From contig CANIVU010000079.1 of assembly GCA_947470805.1 (NCBI GenBank), forward strand, positions 1-42,581: DNA of 42,581 nucleotides. Reading direction: 5' to 3'. Source of the stretch: Acidobacteriota bacterium (GTDB lineage: Bacteria > Acidobacteriota > Terriglobia > Bryobacterales > Bryobacteraceae). Below, piece by piece: positions 15,253 through 23,864 of this stretch. Numbering within the stretch: the stretch's first letter is position 1; the number at the start of each line of letters is the position of its first letter. A program made the translations under genes and the position numbers. Below the pieces are notes generated by a model. That model searched no databases, was not told where the DNA came from, and saw nothing but the letters and a program-made list of their open reading frames with translations.

Positions 15253-17073
15253 ATGGACTTAAAAGACAAAGTTTCGCAGTTACCGCTGTTACCGGGCGTG
15301 TACCTGTACAAGGACGGCCACGGCGAAGTGCTCTACGTCGGCAAGGCCAAAAACCTGCGCGCCCGCGTCCGGAACTACTTCACCGAAGAGGCTCTCGCCA
15401 GCGCAAAAAACGGCACGATGATCAGTGTCGCCCGCGACATTGACTACATCGTCGTCGACAACGAAAAGGAAGCGCTCGCCCTCGAAAACTCGCTCATCAA
15501 GCAGTACAAGCCGCGCTTCAACATCCTCCTCCGCGACGACAAAACCTACCCCTACATCAAGGTCACCGCCGAAAAGTTCCCCCGCGTCTTCGTCACCCGC
15601 CGCCTGCGCAAAGACGGCGGCACCTACTACGGCCCCTACTTCCCCGGTAACCTCGCCTACCGCCTCGTCGACTTCATCCACCGCCACTTCAAAATCCCCT
15701 CCTGCAAAGTCGACCTCACCAAGCTCCACCCCAACCCCTGCCTGCAGTACCACATCCACCGCTGCCTCGGCCCCTGCGCTGCCGGGCTCACCACGGATTT
15801 TGAATACGCCGCCGCCATCGCCAACGTTCGCCTCTTCCTGGACGGCCGCCTAAAGGATCTGTCTAAACAGCTCCGGCAACGCATGGAGGCCGCCTCCGAA
15901 GACCTTCGCTTCGAAGAGGCCGCGGCCCTCCGAGACGTGATTCAAACCGTCGACGAAATCGAGGACCGCCAGAAGATGGCCGCCGCCTCCGGTGACGACG
16001 TCGACATCTACGCTTACTACGCCGAACCGCCGCTACTCGCCGTCAATCTCTTCCACCTCCGCAACGGCCGCATCGTCGACCGCCGCGAGTTCTACTGGGA
16101 AGACCAAAACGACTTCCACCCTTCGGAATTCATGGCCGCGCTCATCAAGCAGGTCTATCTCTCCCAGACCTACATTCCCGCCATCATCCACGTCCCCGCC
16201 GACTTCGACGACCGCGAAGCGCTCGAAGAGTTGCTCACCGAAAAGAAGGGGCGCAAAGTCGAAATCCACACCCCACAGCGCGGCCAAAAAAAGGCGCTCT
16301 ACGACCTCGCGGAAACCAATGCCAAACACTGCTTCGACGCCCGCTTCCGCGTTCTGAAGCCGTCATCGAAAGCCATCCTCGCCGCTTTTGAAGACGCCAC
16401 CACCGTCCCGCTCAACCCCGCCCGCATCGAGTGTTTCGACATCTCGCACGTCCAGGGCACCGACAAAGTCGCAAGCATGGTCGTCTGGGAAGACGGCCGC
16501 ATGAAAAAGGCGGACTACCGCAAGTTCATCATCAAAACCGTCGAAGGCAACGACGACTTCGCCTCCATGCGCGAAGTGGTCACCCGCCGCTACACGCGCA
16601 TCCGCGACGAAGGCGGCAAGATGCCCGGTCTGGTATTGATCGACGGCGGGCTCGGCCAACTCCACGCCGCCGCGGCAGCGCTTGAGTCCATCGGCATCAC
16701 CGACCAGCCTCTGGCCTCCATCGCCAAGCGGGAAGAGTGGATCTACGTCTACGGCAGCGAAGAGGAGCCCATCATCCTCGACCGTTTCAACCCTGTTCTC
16801 CACCTCGTCCAAACCGTCCGCGACGAAGCCCACCGCTTCGCCGTCACCTTCCATCGGAACAAGCGGGACTCCAGCCGCCTCCGCAGCCAGCTGCTGGAAA
16901 TCGAAGGCGTTGGCCCCAAGACTGTCGAAAAACTCCTGAAAACGCTAGGCAGCGTCGAACGCGTCCGCACCGCCAGCGACGAGGATCTGATCCGCGAAGT
17001 CGGCCCCGCAACGGCCCAGCGCATCCGCCAGCACTTTGAAAAATTACTGCCCGCGGGCCAAACGCTCAGCTAA
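15253..17073 (+). CDS. uvrC: UvrABC excinuclease subunit C
   Basis: A protein of 606 residues, the normal UvrC length. Domains in order: GIY-YIG nuclease (LPGVYLYKD, VLYVGKAKNLRARVRNYF) making the 3' incision; the four-cysteine cluster region (SCKVDLTKLHPNPCLQYH, HRCLGPC); the UvrB-binding UVR helix hairpin near 205-240 (DLRFEEAAALRD); the RNase H-like 5' incision domain (ECFDISHVQGTDKVAS, LVLIDGGLGQLHAA); and C-terminal helix-hairpin-helix motifs (LEIEGVGPKTVEKLL, REVGPATAQRI). It acts in cytoplasmic nucleotide excision repair with UvrA and UvrB, which are not in this window. ATG 15253 preferred to GTG 15247. Its end overlaps the convergent phosphoesterase by 30 bases. Confidence 0.97.
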   Translation: MDLKDKVSQLPLLPGVYLYKDGHGEVLYVGKAKNLRARVRNYFTEEALASAKNGTMISVARDIDYIVVDNEKEALALENSLIKQYKPRFNILLRDDKTYPYIKVTAEKFPRVFVTRRLRKDGGTYYGPYFPGNLAYRLVDFIHRHFKIPSCKVDLTKLHPNPCLQYHIHRCLGPCAAGLTTDFEYAAAIANVRLFLDGRLKDLSKQLRQRMEAASEDLRFEEAAALRDVIQTVDEIEDRQKMAAASGDDVDIYAYYAEPPLLAVNLFHLRNGRIVDRREFYWEDQNDFHPSEFMAALIKQVYLSQTYIPAIIHVPADFDDREALEELLTEKKGRKVEIHTPQRGQKKALYDLAETNAKHCFDARFRVLKPSSKAILAAFEDATTVPLNPARIECFDISHVQGTDKVASMVVWEDGRMKKADYRKFIIKTVEGNDDFASMREVVTRRYTRIRDEGGKMPGLVLIDGGLGQLHAAAAALESIGITDQPLASIAKREEWIYVYGSEEEPIILDRFNPVLHLVQTVRDEAHRFAVTFHRNKRDSSRLRSQLLEIEGVGPKTVEKLLKTLGSVERVRTASDEDLIREVGPATAQRIRQHFEKLLPAGQTLS

Positions 17074-17787
17074 CATCGGCGGCAATCCGGAATCACGCAC
17101 CTTCTGCTGCGCCCCGCGAATGTCGTACGGAATCCGCCGCAGCAGCACGCGGTTCTCCGTGCTGTCGTACAGCGCGCACGACGCCCGCCAATCGCGATCC
17201 CGAGGCTGCCCCACAGAACCCGGATTGATCAGATAAAAATCGCCCGGCTCCAATTGAATCAGCGTGCCCTCTTCCTCGGCGGCCACCGTCGGCAGCATCG
17301 TGCCCTGGTCGCCGTGGAAACGGATCGCGCATTGCAGGTGGGTATGGCCAAAAAAGACCAGCGGCGTCTGCATCACCTGCCGCGCCCGGATGATCTCCTG
17401 CGCGTCCAGCAGATACTCGTCCTCGTGATACGGCGAACCATGCACCAGCTGAAACTTGTCTTCAATCCACACCGGCCCCTGCGGCAGCATCCGCAGCCAC
17501 TCCAGGTTCTCCGGCGTCAGCTGCCCCATCGTCCACTGCACCGCCGCCTGCGCCAGCGGGTTGTAGTCGTCTGTGTCGTCCAGCCCGCAGCAGGCCTTAT
17601 CGTGGTTGCCGCGAATGACGACTTCGCAATGCGTCCGCGCCCAGTCGCAAATTTCGTTCGGACTCGCGCAGTAATCCACGAAGTCCCCACAGCATAGGAT
17701 CTGGTCGTACAGGCCCTCGTTCGCCGCGAGTACGGCGTTCAGACCTTCGAGGTTGGCATGAATATCACTGACAATCAGGTAGCGCAC
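17044..17787 (-). CDS. YfcE/MJ0936-like metallophosphoesterase
   Basis: A cytoplasmic protein of 247 residues with all calcineurin-like metal motifs: SDIHANLEGL at the N-terminus, GDFVDY, RGNHD, LVHGSPY and FGHTHLQ. This layout is that of the YfcE/MJ0936 phosphodiesterase group, two-metal enzymes that hydrolyse phosphodiesters; natural substrates are mostly unknown. Its start overlaps the end of the upstream membrane phosphoesterase by 13 bases, so the two form an operon. Confidence 0.9.
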   Translation of the reverse strand: MRYLIVSDIHANLEGLNAVLAANEGLYDQILCCGDFVDYCASPNEICDWARTHCEVVIRGNHDKACCGLDDTDDYNPLAQAAVQWTMGQLTPENLEWLRMLPQGPVWIEDKFQLVHGSPYHEDEYLLDAQEIIRARQVMQTPLVFFGHTHLQCAIRFHGDQGTMLPTVAAEEEGTLIQLEPGDFYLINPGSVGQPRDRDWRASCALYDSTENRVLLRRIPYDIRGAQQKVRDSGLPPMLAERLARGQ

Positions 17788-18902
17788 AAGCGGACCAACG
17801 CAACCTCCGGAGCGGCGCCAATGCGCATCGGAACACCTACTGTCCCTATGCCGCGCGTCACGTAGATATGCGACTTCTCTTTCTCGTAATGTCCGTACAC
17901 GTACGGGGTAAAAAACCTAGCTAGATTCAAGTGCTGATTCAGATACTCTACCGTGACTTGACCACCGTGTGTGTGACCGGCCAATGTCAGGTCCCAACCC
18001 TGCCTCGCCGCCGTCTCAAAAACATCGGGATTATGCGACAGCAAAACCTGGAACGCGCCCGGCTCCTGCAGCGCCTTCGCACCGGTCAAATACGGGGCAT
18101 GCATCTTCTGGTAATCCACGCCAGCCAGCCGCAACCGCGCCTGGCCGAACCGCAACGTCTCCGCCTCGCCCCGCAAAAACCGCAACCCGAACCGCCCCGC
18201 CTGCTCGGCTACATACGCCTCGCAGTTGGCATAAATCTCGTGGTTGCCCATGCAGCCATACACGCCGGCATCCGCCTTCAGCCGTTTTAGCTCGCGCAGG
18301 CAGGTGTCCAGCGGATCCCCATCGCGCGTGATCAGATCTCCGGTCACCATCGACAGATGCGGCCGAAACTCGTTGGCCATATCCACCGCCGCCGCCAGTT
18401 CATCGGCGGAAAGAAAACTGCTCATGTGGATGTCGCTCAACTGCGCGATCCGCACCCCGTCCAGATCCTTCGGCAGCCCGGGCACGCGCACATTCACTTC
18501 CACCTGTTTCAACCAACGCCGCTCCAGAAACGTGCCGTACCCCAACGCCACCGCCGGCGCCGCCACCACGGCCGATTGAGCCGCCTGCAAAAGGCCGCGC
18601 CGCGCCATGTCCGTCGGCCCCGCCCGCCGTCCCATCCAACGCGACAACGCCATCGCCCCCGTCGTCCCACACGCCAGAATCCCCCACAGGATCACCGCCC
18701 CGCGCGCCCACGTAAACGCCGGACCCGGCGGCAGATGGCGCCACACCGGCGGAACATTCAATACCAACCCGCTCACACCCAGCGCAGCGCTCACGGCTAT
18801 CAACCGCCACCACGCCGGAAACCACGCCAACCAAGCACGGTGACAGCCCAGCACCAGAAAGATTCCGAAGATCTCCGGAAGAAATCGAGACAAAGACAAC
18901 AT
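17775..18902 (-). CDS. Membrane-anchored metallophosphoesterase (YkuE-like)
   Basis: A protein of 375 residues. The N-terminal 100 residues carry about four hydrophobic spans, followed by an internal RRGLLQAAQSAVVAAPAVALG segment resembling a Tat signal or last membrane span. The catalytic domain has SDIHMSSF, VTGDLITRDGDP, GNHEIY, LLSHNPD and LAGHTHGGQV, giving the full set of binuclear-metal ligands. YkuE-type enzymes act at the outer face of the membrane, possibly on lipid or wall phosphates (family knowledge; substrate unknown). Start ATG 18902; a TTG at 18911 is possible. Confidence 0.9.
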   Translation of the reverse strand: MLSLSRFLPEIFGIFLVLGCHRAWLAWFPAWWRLIAVSAALGVSGLVLNVPPVWRHLPPGPAFTWARGAVILWGILACGTTGAMALSRWMGRRAGPTDMARRGLLQAAQSAVVAAPAVALGYGTFLERRWLKQVEVNVRVPGLPKDLDGVRIAQLSDIHMSSFLSADELAAAVDMANEFRPHLSMVTGDLITRDGDPLDTCLRELKRLKADAGVYGCMGNHEIYANCEAYVAEQAGRFGLRFLRGEAETLRFGQARLRLAGVDYQKMHAPYLTGAKALQEPGAFQVLLSHNPDVFETAARQGWDLTLAGHTHGGQVTVEYLNQHLNLARFFTPYVYGHYEKEKSHIYVTRGIGTVGVPMRIGAAPEVALVRLCAT

Positions 18903-18968
18903 GAGAACCAACTACCAGTGTATCGGCAGCAATGATCAATTCCATTTCCTGTTTCCGCACCGTCAACC

Positions 18969-19673
18969 ATGAAACCGGCAGTCTTCCTGTTCCTCACCGC
19001 CACGCTCGCCCACGCAGGCGTCATCCTCAACGCCCCGGACCCCGGCTCCGGCTTCTTCGACGGCATGTCGGACTACTTCAACTTCGACGGCACCGGCAAA
19101 ATCGGCAATATCTCCTCCGCCCAATTGCCCGAAACCAACGGCATCGCAACCCGGAAGATCTACGGCTCCGTCTCCATGAAAGGCGGCAACTACGACCCCT
19201 ATATCGTCATGATCGCCTGGGGCACCGCCTCCGGCTCCTTCGCCGCCGATACCGAAGTCGCCGTCCATTACAACTTCGCCATCTCCCCCAACCCCGCAAA
19301 TGGCTTGCCCTACTACGTCCAAGGCGAGTTCGCCACCAACGATGTCTATTTCTACACCGAATACACCGACAGTACAAACTGGAAAACCGAGGGCCTCACC
19401 GATAGCCTCGCCAGCAACTTTACATACATCATTCCCGCCGGCCTGGAAATCACTGCATGGCGTGTCTCGCTCAGCGTCGGCCAGTACGGCTCGCAGACCG
19501 GCCTACCCGGCCTCACCCTCACCATCCCCGCCAACTCCGTCGAACTCGTCGCCCTGCCCTACAACGCTGCCGTCCCCACGGCCCCGGCCGATGTCCCCGA
19601 ACCCGCCACCCTCGCCCTCACCGCCCTCGGCGTCGCCCTCCTAATCGCCCGCCGTTTGCGCCATCCTGTATGA
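18969..19673 (+). CDS. PEP-CTERM sorting-signal protein
   Basis: A protein of 234 residues with an N-terminal signal peptide (KPAVFLFLTATLAHAG) and a C-terminal PEP-CTERM tripartite signal: VPEP, hydrophobic ATLALTALGVALLIA, and RRLRHP. Exosortase cuts such tails and releases or attaches the protein at the surface. The mature part is rich in Gly, Asn, Tyr and Thr, likely a beta-sandwich; no catalytic motif. No exosortase gene is in the window. The amidohydrolase fusion starts one base after its stop codon, so the two are probably co-transcribed. Confidence 0.88.
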   Translation: MKPAVFLFLTATLAHAGVILNAPDPGSGFFDGMSDYFNFDGTGKIGNISSAQLPETNGIATRKIYGSVSMKGGNYDPYIVMIAWGTASGSFAADTEVAVHYNFAISPNPANGLPYYVQGEFATNDVYFYTEYTDSTNWKTEGLTDSLASNFTYIIPAGLEITAWRVSLSVGQYGSQTGLPGLTLTIPANSVELVALPYNAAVPTAPADVPEPATLALTALGVALLIARRLRHPV

Positions 19674-19674
19674 A

Positions 19675-22431
19675 GTGAAACTCGCGCTCTTTCTCCTCGC
19701 CCTGTCCGTCACCGCCGCCCCGGTACTCCTCAAAGGGGGTCTCGTGTTTGATGGCACCGGCACACCCGCCCGCCGGGCCGACGTGCTTATGAACAACGGC
19801 AAAATTGAAGCCGTTGGGCTGAACCTCCAAACGCCCGCCGGAACCACCGCCGTCAACGCCGAAGGCAAGCTCCTCCTCCCCGGCCTCTTCGATCTCCATA
19901 CCCACGTCAACTACCCCACCGTCGGCGGCTCGAAACAGGACTGGGGCAAGAACCTCAAAGCCTACCTCCGCTCCGGCGTCACCTCCGTCGCCGACTTCGG
20001 CACCTACCCGGAAACCTACGAGCCCGTCCGCCGACTCCTCGCCGAAAACAAGTGGCAAGGCCCCCGCGTCCACTTCGCCGTGCGCTTCAGCACCCCCGGC
20101 GGCCACGGCGTCGAAGGCGGTCGCGGTGACTTCTTCACAAACGAAGTCCTCACCCCCAAACAGGCCCACGCCGCCATGGCCCGCGTCCTGCCCTACAAGC
20201 CTGACGTCGTCAAGATTTTCTCCGACGGCTGGCGCTACGCCCAGGCGCCCGACATGACCAGCATGGAACTCGAAACCATGAAGGCCATCGTCGAAGACGC
20301 GCACAAAGCCGGAATCCCCGTACTCACCCACACCGTCACGCTTCCTAAAGGAAAGATCGCCGCCCGCGCCGGCGTCGACGCCATCATGCACGGCATCCAG
20401 GACCAACCCGTCGACGACGAACTGATCCAACTGATGAAGCAGAACCACGTCGCCTACGGCCCCACCGCCGCCGTCTACGAACCCCGTGCCGGCTACATCA
20501 ACGAACCGCTCCTGGAACAACTCCTCGAACCCGCCGCCATCGCATCTCTCAAAAACCGGCCCATGCTCGCCGCCCCCAGCGCGCAACGCATCGCCAAATT
20601 CGAACTGCTCAAAAAGAACCTGGCCGCCCTCCACAAAGCCGGCATCACCATCGTCAACGGCACCGACGCCGGCATCGTCGGCACCCATCACGGTTGGGCC
20701 TCTCTCCGCGAATTGAAGCTCCTCTCCGGCGCCGGCCTCGGGCCCCTGGAAGCGCTGAAAGCCGCCACCTCCAACGCCGCCAAAACCGTCCGCGACACCA
20801 ACCGCGGCACCCTCGAGCCGGGCAAAATCGCCGACGTCATCCTCATCGATGGCCGCCCCGATCAGAACATCAACGACATCGATAAGGTCTCGGCAGTCTA
20901 CCAATCCGGCGCGCTCATCGACCTCCCCGCCCTCTCCACCGCTATCCGCGCCAACGGCCCCACGCCCACTCCCGCCATCCCAGCCCCGGCACTCCTCGAT
21001 GATTTCGAAGGCCCCGCCAACCGCAGCCAAATTGACACGCGCTGGGTCAATTCCACCGATACCGGCCACGACCGCACCACCATGCTCTACCAGCGCATCC
21101 AACGCGCCCCCGGCAATCATGCGCTCTCCTTCACGGCCAACCTGTCAGACTCCACCGCTCCCTACGCCCGCATGAATCTGCCGCTCACCAAAGGCGCCGT
21201 CGAACCCATGGACGCCCGCGGCTATGCCGGAGTCGAATTCGATGCCCGCGGCGAAGGTGCCTATGCCCTCCGCATTCAAACCGCCAAATCGAGCTTCGAA
21301 GCCACCCCGGTCTGGGCCACCGTCCGCATCCCCTTCGATGCCAAACTCGACCTCGCGCAACTCACCCTGCTGACCTTCGAAATCGCCCGCCCCGGCGGCG
21401 AACGCGCGTGGCTCGAACTCGACAATGTCCGTTTCTACAAAGCCGAAACCGCCGCCCTCCTCGAAGAGGAAATCCCCGCCTCACGCAAATACCGCGAAGA
21501 AAGCTACGCCCAATTCCAGCGCTTCGCCGCCCGCCTGGAAAAGGAGAAGCCGCAGGAGGACCGCCGTCGTGAATTGGCCAAGGCACTCGGCTATCCCGCC
21601 CCCGGCTTCACCGGCGCCGGCCAGCCCCGCATGGAGCAATTCGGTGAAGACAGCGTCGCCACATACTACCGCGCCTGGGTCCCCGTCGCGCCCGACATGG
21701 ACGTCTACGGCCTCTACCTCGTCCCGAAAAACGCCAAGTTCCCCGCCCCTCTTGTCATCGCCAAGCACGGCGGCGGCGGCTACCCCGAACTCGCCATCTT
21801 CAAAGGCGGCGGCAACTACAAGGACATGATCCGCGGCGCCGCAAAGGAAGGCTATGTCGTCTGGGCGCCCATCACGCTGATGCACCCCTTCCGCGATCGC
21901 GACAACGGCACCCCCATCCCCCTCGAAGTCCGCCGCGACATGGACGCGCAGTTCCGCAACCTCGGCACCAGCCTCATGGGCGTCGAAACCATGCGCATCT
22001 CCCTCTCGCTCGACGCCATGCTCCGCCGGCCCGAAGTCGACCCCAAACGCGTCGCCATGATCGGCCTATCCTACGGCGGCTACTTCACGCTCTACACCAT
22101 GGCGCTCGACCCGCGCATCAAAGTCGGCGTCGCCAGTTGCTCCTTCCGCGACCGCGAAGCCATGACGAAGGAAATGCCCGCCGGTAAGCAGCCCGAGGGC
22201 CGCCCCTTCGATATGACCGGCCCCGATCTTGTCTCCCTCATCGCCCCGCGCGCCCTGCAACTGCAAAACGGCGTCAACGACAAAGGCCTGCCCATCGACA
22301 TGGTGCGCCACGCCGCCGCCGAAGCCAAGACCCACTACGCCCCCAACGGGCTCTTTGAATTCCAGGAATTCGACGGCGGCCACGAATGGCGCGGAGACAT
22401 CGCATGGGCCTTCCTGCGCAAGCATCTCTAA
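19675..22431 (+). CDS. Exported amidohydrolase / beta-sandwich / alpha-beta hydrolase fusion
   Basis: A single open frame of 918 residues with a GTG start and signal peptide (KLALFLLALSVTAAP). Residues about 18-425 are an amidohydrolase: GGLVFDGTG, LPGLFDLHTH with His75 and His77, a later VLTHT and MHG, and NGTDAG with the metal Asp. Residues about 440-590 resemble a CIA30/galactose-binding beta-sandwich (LDDFEGPAN, ending WLELDNVRFYK). Residues about 600-918 are an alpha/beta hydrolase with nucleophile Ser799 in GLSYGGY and His903 in GGHEW. This combines two hydrolases of different fold, exported together; the substrate is unknown but a two-step breakdown of one compound is plausible (inference). 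The transporter gene overlaps its 3' end by 28 bases. Confidence 0.88.
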   Translation: MKLALFLLALSVTAAPVLLKGGLVFDGTGTPARRADVLMNNGKIEAVGLNLQTPAGTTAVNAEGKLLLPGLFDLHTHVNYPTVGGSKQDWGKNLKAYLRSGVTSVADFGTYPETYEPVRRLLAENKWQGPRVHFAVRFSTPGGHGVEGGRGDFFTNEVLTPKQAHAAMARVLPYKPDVVKIFSDGWRYAQAPDMTSMELETMKAIVEDAHKAGIPVLTHTVTLPKGKIAARAGVDAIMHGIQDQPVDDELIQLMKQNHVAYGPTAAVYEPRAGYINEPLLEQLLEPAAIASLKNRPMLAAPSAQRIAKFELLKKNLAALHKAGITIVNGTDAGIVGTHHGWASLRELKLLSGAGLGPLEALKAATSNAAKTVRDTNRGTLEPGKIADVILIDGRPDQNINDIDKVSAVYQSGALIDLPALSTAIRANGPTPTPAIPAPALLDDFEGPANRSQIDTRWVNSTDTGHDRTTMLYQRIQRAPGNHALSFTANLSDSTAPYARMNLPLTKGAVEPMDARGYAGVEFDARGEGAYALRIQTAKSSFEATPVWATVRIPFDAKLDLAQLTLLTFEIARPGGERAWLELDNVRFYKAETAALLEEEIPASRKYREESYAQFQRFAARLEKEKPQEDRRRELAKALGYPAPGFTGAGQPRMEQFGEDSVATYYRAWVPVAPDMDVYGLYLVPKNAKFPAPLVIAKHGGGGYPELAIFKGGGNYKDMIRGAAKEGYVVWAPITLMHPFRDRDNGTPIPLEVRRDMDAQFRNLGTSLMGVETMRISLSLDAMLRRPEVDPKRVAMIGLSYGGYFTLYTMALDPRIKVGVASCSFRDREAMTKEMPAGKQPEGRPFDMTGPDLVSLIAPRALQLQNGVNDKGLPIDMVRHAAAEAKTHYAPNGLFEFQEFDGGHEWRGDIAWAFLRKHL

Positions 22432-23729
22432 AACGCGAGCAACGCGCCTGGTTCATGTACGACTGGGCGAACTCCGCCTACAGTTCGACCGTCGTCACGC
22501 TCTTCCTCGGGCCGTACCTAACAGCCATCGCCAAATCCGCCGCCGGCCCCGACGGCTTCATCCACCCCTTCGGCCTGCCCATCGATCCCCGCTCCCTCTG
22601 GGGCTACCTCGTCAGCCTCTCCGTCCTCACCCAAGTCCTCATCCTCCCCCTCATCGGAGCCATCGCCGACTACGGCCGCCGCAAGCGCGAAATCCTCGGC
22701 GCCCTCGCCTACACTGGCGCCGTCGCAACGATGTGCCTCTTCTTCGTCGAAGGCGCGAACTACCTCCTCGGCGCGGCGTTATTCCTCATCGCCAACCTCA
22801 CCTTCGGCGCCTCCATGGTGGTCTACAACGCCTTCCTCCCCGAAATCAGCGCGCCCGAAGAACGCGACAACATCTCATCCAAAGGCTGGGGCATCGGCTA
22901 CCTCGGCGGCGGTCTTTTGCTCGCCCTCAACCTCGCCTTCCTCTCGTTCGCAACAACCCTCGGCATCACCAAAGGCATGGCCGTCCGAATCAGCATGGGC
23001 AGCGCCGGCATCTGGTGGGCGCTGTTCACGCTCATCCCCATGGCCGGCCTCAAAAACCGCGGCGCGCAGCGTTCCCTCCCGCCCGGCCAATCACTCTTCA
23101 AAGTCGGCTTCCAACAGTTCTCCCACACCATAAAAGGCCTCAAGCGCTACCCCAAAACGCTCCTCTTCCTGGCTGCCTATCTCACCTATAACGACGCCAT
23201 CCAAACCGTCATCGCCATGGCCGGCCAGTTCGGCTCCGACGAATTGAAAATGCCGATGGAGCAACTCACCCTCGCCATCCTCATGGTCCAGTTCGTCGCC
23301 TTCGCCGGCGCGCTGCTCTTCAACTGGATCAGCACCAAATTCACCGCGAAAAGCACCGTGCTAGCGGCGCTAATCATCTGGACCGGCGTCCTCATCTACA
23401 TCTACGTCTCGGTCTCCACGCCCACGGAGTTCTTCATCATGGCCGCACTCGTCGGCATCGTCATGGGCGGCAGCCAGGCGCTCAGTCGCTCACTCTTCTC
23501 CCTCATGATCCCCGAAGGCAAAGAAGCCGAGTACTTTAGCCTCTACGAAATCAGTGACAAGGGCACCAGCTGGCTCGGCCCCCTCGTCTTCGGCCTCGCC
23601 CTGCAGATGACCGGCTCCTACCGCCTCGCCGCGCTTTCTCTGGCCATCTTCTTCATCGCCGGCTTCGCCCTGTTGACCCGCGTCAACATTGACGAAGCCG
23701 CCGCCGAAGCGCACGCGAAGGCACCATAA
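22404..23729 (+). CDS. MFS transporter, UMF1/Atg22-like
   Basis: A protein of 441 residues with about twelve membrane helices. It opens with REQRAWFMYDWANSAYSSTVVTLFLGPYL, the YDWANSAY motif typical of the UMF1/Atg22-like branch, and has a loop-2 MFS motif variant GAIADYGRRKREIL. A second half has MGGSQALSRSLFSLMIPEGKEAEYFSLYE, also typical of UMF1. The branch includes fungal vacuolar amino-acid exporters; bacterial substrates are unknown. Start ATG 22404 is chosen because GGAG lies 8 bases upstream; the gene starts inside the end of the hydrolase fusion, so it may move that enzyme's product. Confidence 0.9.
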   Translation: MGLPAQASLKREQRAWFMYDWANSAYSSTVVTLFLGPYLTAIAKSAAGPDGFIHPFGLPIDPRSLWGYLVSLSVLTQVLILPLIGAIADYGRRKREILGALAYTGAVATMCLFFVEGANYLLGAALFLIANLTFGASMVVYNAFLPEISAPEERDNISSKGWGIGYLGGGLLLALNLAFLSFATTLGITKGMAVRISMGSAGIWWALFTLIPMAGLKNRGAQRSLPPGQSLFKVGFQQFSHTIKGLKRYPKTLLFLAAYLTYNDAIQTVIAMAGQFGSDELKMPMEQLTLAILMVQFVAFAGALLFNWISTKFTAKSTVLAALIIWTGVLIYIYVSVSTPTEFFIMAALVGIVMGGSQALSRSLFSLMIPEGKEAEYFSLYEISDKGTSWLGPLVFGLALQMTGSYRLAALSLAIFFIAGFALLTRVNIDEAAAEAHAKAP

Positions 23730-23773
23730 TCAACCGCTCTTCTTGTCCCCACGCAGCGAACACCCCACGGGGA

Positions 23774-23835
23774 CTGCCCGGGCAGAACCCCCGATACAAT
23801 GGCCCCAGTCCGGGGTACAGGACTGTACCCCAGAC
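23774..23835. repeat. Palindrome cluster between convergent genes
   Basis: CTGCCCGGGCAG at 23774-23785 is a perfect 12-bp palindrome. At 23812-23831 GGGGTACAG and CTGTACCCC are separated by GA, and the stem is extended by GTC/GAC after one C-A mismatch. A GTCCCC/GGGGAC pair frames the left part. It may end both convergent transcripts or be a REP-like element; no U-tract is present. Confidence 0.65.
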
Positions 23836-23864
23836 CAGGAACTCCCCCATCACCGCGATACCGC

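Noticed and set aside
19618-21120. 500-residue reverse frame
   Set aside because: Antisense shadow of the amidohydrolase fusion; Gly/Val/Asp-rich with no motif.
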